This document shows positions 18,289-25,025 of a stretch of DNA of 64,000 bases, piece by piece. The stretch is from CAYPHY01 sp964410625 (GTDB taxonomy: Bacteria > Chloroflexota > Anaerolineae > Promineifilales > Promineifilaceae). Both the position numbers and the translations under genes were made by a program. Each line of letters opens with the position of its first letter. Position 1 is the stretch's first letter. The stretch is taken from assembly GCA_964410625.1 (NCBI GenBank), contig CAYPHY010000004.1:186001-250000 (forward strand), read 5' to 3'. A model generated the notes under the pieces. The model saw only the letters and a program-made list of their open reading frames with translations. It was not told the DNA's origin and ran no database searches.

Positions 18289-19898
18289 GGCTCCCCAACC
18301 TCCACCCGATAGAGTGTCATCGCCACCGCTTCATAGACAGGTCGCAGTCGGAAACCCGCCTCGCCAACAGCACGAATCAACGGTCGGGCAACGGCCGACT
18401 TTGGTAAGACCACATACCGCGCCGCGCCATTCTCGGCCGTCGCAAAGACCTGCAAATCTTCAATCAGTGCTTGCGGATGGGGGAACCAACTCACATACAC
18501 ACCTCGGTCAAAAAAATGGTAGCGCCAATGCCAGCTATACCAATGATCGTACAACACTGTGCCGTATGGTGCATCTGCCAGATATTGCCCGATTTCCGCC
18601 GCGCCCTGATCGGCCGTTGGTTGTCCGCCAATCGGAAATACGCCCTGCCTCGCCGCCAGCGCAACCGGCAGTTGCAGCACCCCAACCAGTACCGCGATTT
18701 GCCAAATCGCGCCACTCCCCCCGATAAACAACCGGTTCGAATGGCTCAAACGGCCGATCTCACACCCGACTGCAACCGCGACCAATGGCATTAGCGGCAA
18801 AAGATAGCGGTCCCACACCGGCACAGCCAGCAGCCAATGGACAAAGATATAGGTAAAGCTAAACAACACCAGCGCACGGGGCTGAAGCCACCGTGCTAAA
18901 AGGCGACGCATCCTAAAGGATGCTAGGGATGGTATGCGTCTGTCGTTGTCATCCCCGTTGCCGGTTTCAACCGGCGTTGCCTCATAGCCCGGCCGTTGAC
19001 GGCCGGGCAAAACGCAAATGATAATAAAAATCGTTAGCACAACGAACAAGGGTATGCCCAATGAAAGATACCAGAGCTTTGCCCAGGCCAGCAGACGCGG
19101 CCACAATTCCCAAGACCAGGCGATTCGTACCCCGCCGAAGTTGCTCATCTGCTGCGACCAGAGGCTGAATTCGGTCCCACGCGCGGCCGTCCACCCTACC
19201 AGAATTAACAGCGGCGTCCCAAAGCCGACCAACCACCGTTTCCACTCGCTCCGCCCCCAACCGCTTGACCAGCCCAGGGCAAGTAGCAAGGGTAAGAAAA
19301 GCCATGCCTGGTACTTCGCTGTGATGGCTAGTCCAAAGCAAAGACCGGCGACTAGCGGCCGTATAGATGACACCGTTTTATTCGACGGCCGCGCCATCCC
19401 CACACAAGCCGCCACCAGCAAAGTCGTCATCAGCGGATCAATGTAAGCCGTTGCGCTAAATTGAATGCTTAAGGGAGTCAATGCTAAGCATAGGGCGGCT
19501 GTAATGCCCGCCAGCCGGTTGCCAGAAATTCGCCAGGCGAGCACGGCCGTCAACGGAATCAATAGCAAAGAAGCGACAAAGTTTGGTAGCCGTGCCACCC
19601 ACTCCACCGGCCCGAAGAGGGGATAGACCATTGCCTGTAGATAAAATAACAGCGGCGGCTTATCTATCCCCTGCGTCTGCAACAATGGATCGCGCCACAC
19701 CGCAATCAACCGCGCCCAACTGGCAAACAACGCTTCATCAGCATGAAAGTGATTGGCAAAAAGGGCATGAAAACGCAAAACGGCCGCCAACCCAACCACA
19801 CCGACTATCCACCACTTGGTTGTTTTCCAGGAGAGGTCTTGCACAGGAGGATAGGAGACTGAGAGACTAAGAGACTGGGAGACTAGCCAATCTCGCAA
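18285..19898 (-). CDS. ArnT/PMT-type membrane glycosyltransferase (GT-C)
   Basis: This protein of up to 537 residues has the PMT_2 layout: a first transmembrane helix, then an acidic loop (FHADEALFASWARL) holding the catalytic Asp/Glu typical of lipid-phosphate-sugar glycosyltransferases, and about ten more helices. The annotated start is TTG 19898, but the first ~17 codons are repeat DNA; GTG 19844 is a plausible alternative. Palindromic repeats also lie inside the gene at 18689-18715 and 18874-19008. The GT2 enzyme upstream could supply the polyprenyl-phosphate sugar. Confidence 0.85.
   Translation of the reverse strand: MRDWLVSQSLSLSVSYPPVQDLSWKTTKWWIVGVVGLAAVLRFHALFANHFHADEALFASWARLIAVWRDPLLQTQGIDKPPLLFYLQAMVYPLFGPVEWVARLPNFVASLLLIPLTAVLAWRISGNRLAGITAALCLALTPLSIQFSATAYIDPLMTTLLVAACVGMARPSNKTVSSIRPLVAGLCFGLAITAKYQAWLFLPLLLALGWSSGWGRSEWKRWLVGFGTPLLILVGWTAARGTEFSLWSQQMSNFGGVRIAWSWELWPRLLAWAKLWYLSLGIPLFVVLTIFIIICVLPGRQRPGYEATPVETGNGDDNDRRIPSLASFRMRRLLARWLQPRALVLFSFTYIFVHWLLAVPVWDRYLLPLMPLVAVAVGCEIGRLSHSNRLFIGGSGAIWQIAVLVGVLQLPVALAARQGVFPIGGQPTADQGAAEIGQYLADAPYGTVLYDHWYSWHWRYHFFDRGVYVSWFPHPQALIEDLQVFATAENGAARYVVLPKSAVARPLIRAVGEAGFRLRPVYEAVAMTLYRVEVGEP
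18689..18715. repeat. GCGATTTGGCAAATCGC palindrome inside a coding region
   Basis: The core CGCGATTTGCCAAATCGCG is a near-perfect palindrome. The same core occurs twice at 48274-48330 in another membrane glycosyltransferase gene, but read in a different frame. Confidence 0.7.
18874..19008. repeat. Cluster of four palindromes within the PMT-type gene
   Basis: Inverted repeats lie at 18874-18896 (GCACGG...CCGTGC), 18908-18923 (GCATCCTAAAGGATGC), 18960-18975 (GCCGGTTTCAACCGGC) and 18987-19008 (GCCCGGCC...GGCCGGGC). Translated, they give a hydrophilic Arg/Asp/Gly-rich loop between hydrophobic helices, consistent with a tolerated insertion. Confidence 0.7.
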
Positions 19899-19922
19899 TC
19901 TCTTAGTCTCCCTGTCTCCTCT
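19850..19922. repeat. Stop-proximal hairpin repeat, GGAGACTAGGAGACTGG family
   Basis: The left arm has GGAGACTGAGAGACTAAGAG words and the right arm the complements TCTTAGTCTCCCTGTCTCC. It ends five bases from the stop codon of the GT2 gene and covers the 5' end of the PMT-type reading frame. Confidence 0.75.
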
Positions 19923-19926
19923 TTAT

Positions 19927-20616
19927 TCAGTCCACAAACCGGTACTTCAACAAATAATACAACGCCTTTGGCCCCTCTTTCCAGGGGTTGAGCTTTTTGC
20001 CTTCTTCAAATTCACGGCCGTTATAAGAGATCGGCACCTCGTAGATGCGATAGCCGCGCTTTAAGACTTTGGAGGTTATCTCTGGCTCAAACTCAAACCC
20101 CTTGGAGCGCAAAGGGATGTCGCGCACCACATCGGCGCGAAAGACCTTGTAGCAAGTTTCCATATCGGAGAGAATAGTGTTGTAGACGATGTTGGTGATC
20201 AGCGTCAGTAGTTTATTACCAACCATGTGCCAGAAAAACATCGTCTTCGTTGGGCCGCCGCGAAAGCGCGAGCCATAAACAACGGCCGCCCGTCCCTCGC
20301 GGATCGGCCGCAACAACGCTGGATAGTCACGCGGGTCATATTCCAAGTCGGCATCCTGGATCAGAAAGATGTCGCCCGTCGCCTTGCTGAATCCGGTGCG
20401 CACGGCCGCGCCCTTGCCCGAATTCTTCTCGTGTTGAAAGATGCGGATGCTGTCATCCAATGCGGCAATCGCCGGGTATAAGTCACGAGTTCCATCTGTT
20501 GAACCGTCATCCACGATGATGATCTCGTCCGCCTCTTCAACCGCCAACACCGCCCGAATAGACGCTTCTAACGTCGCCCGTTCATTGTAAACGGGTACGA
20601 TGACTGATACTTTCAC
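19927..20616 (-). CDS. Family 2 glycosyltransferase, polyprenyl-phosphate sugar synthase (DPM1-like)
   Basis: The 229-residue protein is a GT-A-fold enzyme: VIVPVYNERATLEASI at the N-terminus, IIIVDDGSTDGT for nucleotide binding, QDADLEYDPRDY as the metal-binding DxD region, and YGSRFRGG and ETCYKVFR further on. Length and motifs fit dolichyl/polyprenyl-phosphate mannose or glucose synthases without a membrane tail. It would transfer a sugar from an NDP donor to a lipid phosphate at the inner face of the membrane, for use by the PMT-type and YfhO-like proteins encoded next. Confidence 0.9.
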   Translation of the reverse strand: MKVSVIVPVYNERATLEASIRAVLAVEEADEIIIVDDGSTDGTRDLYPAIAALDDSIRIFQHEKNSGKGAAVRTGFSKATGDIFLIQDADLEYDPRDYPALLRPIREGRAAVVYGSRFRGGPTKTMFFWHMVGNKLLTLITNIVYNTILSDMETCYKVFRADVVRDIPLRSKGFEFEPEITSKVLKRGYRIYEVPISYNGREFEEGKKLNPWKEGPKALYYLLKYRFVD

Positions 20617-20640
20617 AAGCCATTTCCTTTATGATCAGTA

Positions 20641-20712
20641 GGCCGTTGGCAGTAGACAGTCGCCAGTTAATGATTTATCAACCGTCTACTGCTTACTGTC
20701 AACTGCTTACTT
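20641..20712. repeat. Hairpin repeat, AGTAGGCAGT family
   Basis: Left-half words (GTAGGCCGTTGGCAGTAGAC) pair imperfectly with right-half words (GTCTACTGCTTACTGTCAAC). The right half is nearly identical to 7801-7824. It lies upstream of the GT2 gene in the divergent gap. Confidence 0.65.
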
Positions 20713-20816
20713 TGTCTCAAAATGCTGGCGCATTATAGCATCAGGCCAACACCCGTCCAGTAAGCGAGCAGACCACTAAGCTACCCTATCCCTACGCTTG
20801 GGCTATAATCAACGGA

Positions 20817-20885
20817 AAGTAGCAGGTGGCAGGTAGCAAGTGGCAGGTCGAACTACTTGCTACTTGCCACTTGCTACTTGCCACA
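20817..20885. repeat. Hairpin repeat, GTAGCAAGTGGCAGGT family
   Basis: The left arm contains GTAGCAGGTGGCAGGTAGCA and the right arm ACTTGCTACTTGCCACTTGC. It lies just before the HAD phosphatase start, leaving no room for a clear Shine-Dalgarno site. Confidence 0.7.
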
Positions 20886-20900
20886 ACTGACGAGTAACAA

Positions 20901-21761
20901 ATGAAGAAACAAAACCATCCAAAGCACCCAATCCACCACCTCATCCTCGACATGGACGGCGTGCTATGGCACGGGGAAACGCCTGTCCCCGGTCTGGCCG
21001 ATTTTTTCGCCACATTGCGTGGCCTAAATATTGATTTTGTACTGGCGACGAATAACGCAACCAGGACAACAGAGCAATATGTAGAAAAGCTAGCTCACTT
21101 TGACGTATCCGTAGCGGCCGACCAAATCCTGACCTCGGCCGAAGCAACGGCCGCCTATCTGAGCGACCACTACTCAACCGGTGAGGCTGTTTTTGTCATT
21201 GGCGACCAGGGATTACATGAGGCGATCGCCGCCAGGGGATTTCACATCTGCACAGTTGCCGAAGCACAAGAAGGGGCAACGGCCGTCGCCGTCATCGTCG
21301 GCCTCAGTCGCACTATCAGTTACGACGATTTAGCCATGGGTGCGTTGCTGATCCACAAAGGGGCAGCGTTCATCGGCACGAACCCTGACCGAACCCTGCC
21401 TACAGAGATAGGGCCATTGCCGGGGGCTGGCGCCTTGTTGGCGGCCGTGCAAGCTGCCACCGATGTTGAACCACTGATCATCGGCAAGCCTGGCCCGGTC
21501 ATCTTTGAAGAGGCGGTGCGGCGGTTGGGCGGCAAACTGGAGCAGACCGCCATGGTCGGCGACCGGCTCTCCACGGATATTGTTGGCGCAGCGGCCGTCG
21601 GTCTGCAAACCATTATGGTCCTGAGTGGCATTTCGACGTCAGAAGAAGCGGCCGCCAGTCCGGTCAAACCCGACTATATTTTTGCCGACATCAATGAATT
21701 GGGACATTTTCTACGGGCGGCAAAGACAACGGCGGATTGGGGAAAGGAACGGATAATGTAG
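20901..21761 (+). CDS. HAD-IIA phosphatase (NagD/4-nitrophenylphosphatase type)
   Basis: The 286-residue protein has the HAD nucleophile motif LDMDGVLW (Asp17, Asp19), motif II ATNNATR, a IIA-type cap (about residues 80-190), and motifs III/IV in GKPGP and MVGDRLSTDIVGAAAVG. Enzymes of this branch dephosphorylate small metabolites such as nucleotides, phosphoglycolate or glycerol phosphate; the substrate cannot be read from the sequence. The next gene, rlmN, begins 38 bases later on the same strand. Confidence 0.92.
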   Translation: MKKQNHPKHPIHHLILDMDGVLWHGETPVPGLADFFATLRGLNIDFVLATNNATRTTEQYVEKLAHFDVSVAADQILTSAEATAAYLSDHYSTGEAVFVIGDQGLHEAIAARGFHICTVAEAQEGATAVAVIVGLSRTISYDDLAMGALLIHKGAAFIGTNPDRTLPTEIGPLPGAGALLAAVQAATDVEPLIIGKPGPVIFEEAVRRLGGKLEQTAMVGDRLSTDIVGAAAVGLQTIMVLSGISTSEEAAASPVKPDYIFADINELGHFLRAAKTTADWGKERIM

Positions 21762-21799
21762 GCATGGTATGTGCGACCGTTTCTTACTAAACTTAAGGC

Positions 21800-22963
21800 G
21801 TGAATAAGATCATAAATCTCTATGACCTCGATATGGATGCGCTGACCGCCTTGGTGGTGGAGCTGGGCGAGCGGCCGTTTCGCGCCAAGCAAATTTGGGA
21901 GTGGCTCTATCGCGGCTTCGTCAGCGACGTGCAACAGATGACCAACCTCCCCCAACGCCTGCGCGATGAACTGGCCGCGCGGACCACGCTCTCCATCGGC
22001 GAAGTCGTCGCCACCCAACACTCCCGCGACGGCCAAACAGAAAAAATCCTCATCCATCTCAGTAACAAGCAAATCCCCAAACTAACAAAGGTGGAGTCAC
22101 TCAATCTCCCAGTCTCCCAGTCTCTTAATCTCCCTTCTCCAATCTCCAATCTCTATATCGAAACCGTCCTTATGCGCTACGAACGCCGCCGCACCCTCTG
22201 TATCAGCACCCAAGCCGGTTGCGCGATGGGCTGCGTCTTTTGCGCGACGGGGCAGATGGGCTTCACCCGCAACTTGAGCGTCGGTGAGATTGTCGGCCAG
22301 GTCATGTACTATGCCCGCAAGCTCGCAGCCGAAGGCAACTCGCCGCACGGCGACCATGTTACTAACATCGTCATGATGGGCATGGGTGAACCCCTGCATA
22401 ACTATGAGAATACGTTGGCGGCCGTTGATCGCCTGACCGATCCCACCGGCTTCAACCTCGGTGCGCGGAAAATCACCATCTCCACCGTCGGCCTCGTTTC
22501 TGCCATTCGCCGCTATGCCGACGAGCAACGACAGACACCGCTGGCCGTTTCCCTCCACGCCGCCACCGACGAAGAGCGCGACCGGCTCATCCCCGTCAAC
22601 CGGCGCTGGCCGATTGCCGAGCTACTCGACGCCTGTCGCTACTACATTGACAAGACCGGGCGGCGAATGACTTTCGAATGGGCGTTGATCGCCTATGAGA
22701 ATGACACGGAGGAGCAGGCGCACGCACTCGGCCGCTTGCTAAAAGGGATGTTGTGTCACGTGAACCTGATCCCGCTCAATCCGACGGCCGGTTACGGCGG
22801 CGCACCCTCCTCCCCGGAGCGCGTCGAACGTTTCCGGCAGGTTCTCGCCCAATACGGCGTCAGCAGCACCGTCCGCGTCCGACGCGGGATTGATATTCAG
22901 GCTGGTTGCGGCCAATTACGGGATCGGGTTGTTAGCAATAGCCTGCTACAGCAGGAGCTTTAA
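21800..22963 (+). CDS. rlmN: 23S rRNA (adenine-C2)-methyltransferase RlmN
   Basis: The 387-residue radical-SAM enzyme starts at GTG. The iron-sulfur cluster cysteines are in CAMGCVFC (Cys141, Cys145, Cys148), followed by ATGQMGF, and the C-terminal region has HVNLIPLNP and VRVRRGIDIQAGCGQL with the second catalytic cysteine. RlmN methylates A2503 of 23S rRNA and A37 of some tRNAs. Residues about 90-117 are an extra Ser/Leu/Pro/Asn-rich insert relative to the family, encoded by repeat DNA at 22096-22153. The insert lies just before the radical-SAM core, so activity may be retained. Confidence 0.93.
   Translation: MNKIINLYDLDMDALTALVVELGERPFRAKQIWEWLYRGFVSDVQQMTNLPQRLRDELAARTTLSIGEVVATQHSRDGQTEKILIHLSNKQIPKLTKVESLNLPVSQSLNLPSPISNLYIETVLMRYERRRTLCISTQAGCAMGCVFCATGQMGFTRNLSVGEIVGQVMYYARKLAAEGNSPHGDHVTNIVMMGMGEPLHNYENTLAAVDRLTDPTGFNLGARKITISTVGLVSAIRRYADEQRQTPLAVSLHAATDEERDRLIPVNRRWPIAELLDACRYYIDKTGRRMTFEWALIAYENDTEEQAHALGRLLKGMLCHVNLIPLNPTAGYGGAPSSPERVERFRQVLAQYGVSSTVRVRRGIDIQAGCGQLRDRVVSNSLLQQEL
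22096..22153. repeat. GGAGACTGGGAGATT-family repeat inside rlmN
   Basis: The words CAATCTCCCAGTCTCCCAGT, CTTAATCTCCC and CCAATCTCCAATCTC match the stop-proximal repeats at 33186-33252, 36078-36168 and 58274-58340. Here they are a single arm, translated in frame as part of RlmN. Confidence 0.75.
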
Positions 22964-22969
22964 GTATAG

Positions 22970-23521
22970 TTAGCCTTGAGCATAATCCACCTGAATAGCC
23001 AATCTCAGACCAAAGTTATTTAACAAGGAACTAAGGCTAGACAGTTGTGGGTTTCCGGTTGCAGACAGAATGCGATATAGGTCCTCTCTGTTGAGATTTG
23101 CTTCTCGTGCAAGTTGAGACATCCCTCTAGCTTCAGCAACATCCCGTAGTGCGAGTAGAAAAGCTTCCTGGCTATCTTCTTCTAAAGCAGCATTAAGATA
23201 GGCGGCCGCTTCTTCAGGGTCTTTTAGTAGCTCCCGTAATCCATCCACATACTTGGTAGTTACCTCGTTATTGTGCCACAACTCATATCCATAGAATTCG
23301 ATTTCCACACCTCCTGTGTCTAGTGACAGGCGCTCACCGATTGTTAACCGGTAACCCTGGTCAAAGGTGAGCTCGCCCTTTAAGATCGCCACCCTCTTGC
23401 CACACGGAGTAACAACCAGAGTAGATCGTTGAATAGATGGGAATCGTTGCTTCAGGGTATAGATATATTCTTCATAATCACGAAGCGACTGGAATGGGCT
23501 CACGCTGTGTGGTTCTTTCAA
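22970..23521 (-). CDS. TumE-like toxin domain fused to HigA-like antidote (toxin-antitoxin-type protein)
   Basis: The 183-residue protein joins two halves normally found separately. Residues ~10-92 resemble DUF6516/TumE toxins (LKGELTFDQGYRLTIGERL, IEFYGYELWHNNEV), but the usual His/Pro-rich tail of that family is absent. Residues ~95-183 resemble the HigA-like antidote family, with DPEEAAAYLNAALEE and a helix-turn-helix segment (ALRDVAEARGMSQLAREANL). The start is TTG 23521, or GTG seven codons inward, and overlaps the upstream gene by about 44 bases. It may act as an autoregulator or a self-neutralised toxin; assignment rests on family resemblance by eye. Confidence 0.6.
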   Translation of the reverse strand: MKEPHSVSPFQSLRDYEEYIYTLKQRFPSIQRSTLVVTPCGKRVAILKGELTFDQGYRLTIGERLSLDTGGVEIEFYGYELWHNNEVTTKYVDGLRELLKDPEEAAAYLNAALEEDSQEAFLLALRDVAEARGMSQLAREANLNREDLYRILSATGNPQLSSLSSLLNNFGLRLAIQVDYAQG

Positions 23522-23789
23522 TTAGATCGCCTATAGCTGGGGTCTGTTCACGTATGCCTTGAATCGTACGACGGTATTGCTCTTGGCGACGAAGCAAAAT
23601 TTTATATGCGCCAGCCCAATCACTCCAATCGAGCACCCAAGCGTCATCATCGGGTTCTTCGCCAGCCATATACGATTCATAAAACGTCTCCGACAGAATC
23701 CCATATTTTCGTTCGTAAACTTCCAAGTCCTCTTGGAGCGCATGAATATCGGCGATAATGTCTTGTAAGGTCACCTGTTGCTGTGCCAT
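23478..23789 (-). CDS. Small helical protein of the TumE-associated type
   Basis: The 103-residue acidic, mostly helical protein contains LEVYERKYGILSETFYESY and WSDWAGAYKILLRRQEQY. This pattern (YE.KYG.S...FY...GE...D...W...Y) is typical of small proteins encoded just before DUF6516/TumE genes in Chloroflexota and cyanobacteria, where an antitoxin or accessory role is suspected. It overlaps the fusion gene downstream, suggesting translational coupling. No DNA-binding motif is visible, so the function is inferred from position. Confidence 0.6.
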   Translation of the reverse strand: MAQQQVTLQDIIADIHALQEDLEVYERKYGILSETFYESYMAGEEPDDDAWVLDWSDWAGAYKILLRRQEQYRRTIQGIREQTPAIGDLIERTTQREPIPVAS

Positions 23790-23864
23790 TATTGCACCTC
23801 TTACTGAGATTGTATCAGGCTCAAGACCGGTAATACAAATCGCACAGGGTGGACTACGACCAAG

Positions 23865-24944
23865 CTATTTTCTATCGGCCGTCCCCTCCCGCAAAATCCC
23901 CATCAACGCCCTTTCCTCCGGGTGATGCCCGGACGACGGCTGCTCGGCCGCCTTCGCCAATTCGCGCTGCAACTTCTCAAACAGTGTACCATCTTCATAG
24001 ACATCGAGAACGGCCGGATGGATGTAATATTTGCGGCAGGTGGCGGGGCGGTTGCCCAGACAAGCGGCCGCTTCCTTCACCGCCTGAACAACGTTCCGCT
24101 TCGCTTCCGTTTGCGATTCATAGGGGCCGAGGTCATAGAGGGCCATTGCCGCCAGCAGCGTCCCGCCCCAGGTACGGAAATCCTTCGCGCTTAACTCCTG
24201 TCCAGTGATCTCGCGCAAATAATCATTCACATCACCGGAAGCAACGGTTTGCCGTTCCCCTGCCTCATCCCAATATTGAAAGAGGTCATAGCCAGGGATG
24301 TCGCGACACTTCTTGACAATCGCTGCCAGCCGCCGGTCTTTGAGATCAATCTCATGCGCCTGGCCGCTTTTGCCCTGAAAACGGAAATGAATGGTCGAGC
24401 CGGAGACATCCACATGCCGGTCGCGCAAGGTAGTCAAACCATAGGAGTTGTTGTCCCGCGCGTATTCCCGGTTGCCGATACGAATGCAGGTTGTCTCTAG
24501 CAGTTGGACAACGGCCGCCAGCACTTTACGTCGCGGCAAGCCACGTAAGGCCAAGTCCTTATCCACTTGTTCACGAATCAGTGGCAGCGTTTCCGCAAAT
24601 TGCAACAGGCGGTGGTACTTCGTGCGGCCGCGTACCTCACTCCACTGCGGGTGATAGCGGTATTGCTTGCGTCCTTTTTCGTCACGCCCAGTCGCCTGAA
24701 GGTGGCCGTTGGGCAAGGGACAAATCCAAACATCCGCCCAGGCAGGGGGAATGACCAGGCTCTCAATCCGCTCCCGTTCCTGTGGATCATCAATCAGGCT
24801 GCCTTCAGCATCAGTGTAACTGAAACCGCGGCCGCGGCGCTGACGACGAATACCAGGCATGCCATCATTGACGTAACGTAGACCAGCGCGTTTTGCTGAC
24901 TGGACCGATTCATCTAGCTTATCAGCCGAACCATTTGCCTTCAT
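23865..24944 (-). CDS. DNA topoisomerase IB (poxvirus type)
   Basis: The ~359-residue enzyme matches bacterial type IB topoisomerases: GRGFSYTDAEG and IPPAWADVWICP in the N-terminal domain, GRDEKGRKQYRYHP, the catalytic Arg region around CIRIGN, SAKDFRTWGGTLLA, and the active-site tyrosine within CRKYYIHPAVL. It relaxes supercoils by forming a 3'-phosphotyrosine link. I use ATG 24944; a TTG at 24989 would add 15 residues, and neither has a clear ribosome site. The gene stands alone downstream of a GT-C gene on the same strand, so horizontal acquisition is possible but not shown. Confidence 0.9.
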   Translation of the reverse strand: MKANGSADKLDESVQSAKRAGLRYVNDGMPGIRRQRRGRGFSYTDAEGSLIDDPQERERIESLVIPPAWADVWICPLPNGHLQATGRDEKGRKQYRYHPQWSEVRGRTKYHRLLQFAETLPLIREQVDKDLALRGLPRRKVLAAVVQLLETTCIRIGNREYARDNNSYGLTTLRDRHVDVSGSTIHFRFQGKSGQAHEIDLKDRRLAAIVKKCRDIPGYDLFQYWDEAGERQTVASGDVNDYLREITGQELSAKDFRTWGGTLLAAMALYDLGPYESQTEAKRNVVQAVKEAAACLGNRPATCRKYYIHPAVLDVYEDGTLFEKLQRELAKAAEQPSSGHHPEERALMGILREGTADRK

Positions 24945-25025
24945 AACAAGCTCGTTGTCTACTTTAGATACAGAAGATAGTGAACCCAAGAATAAAAATC
25001 GGGTTCCCGGAAAACGATAATCTGC

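Noticed and set aside
22752..22767. parS-like sequence TGTGTCACGTGAACCT inside rlmN
   Set aside because: It has three mismatches to the usual consensus and encodes the conserved RlmN residues HVNL, which explains the sequence; parS cannot be claimed.
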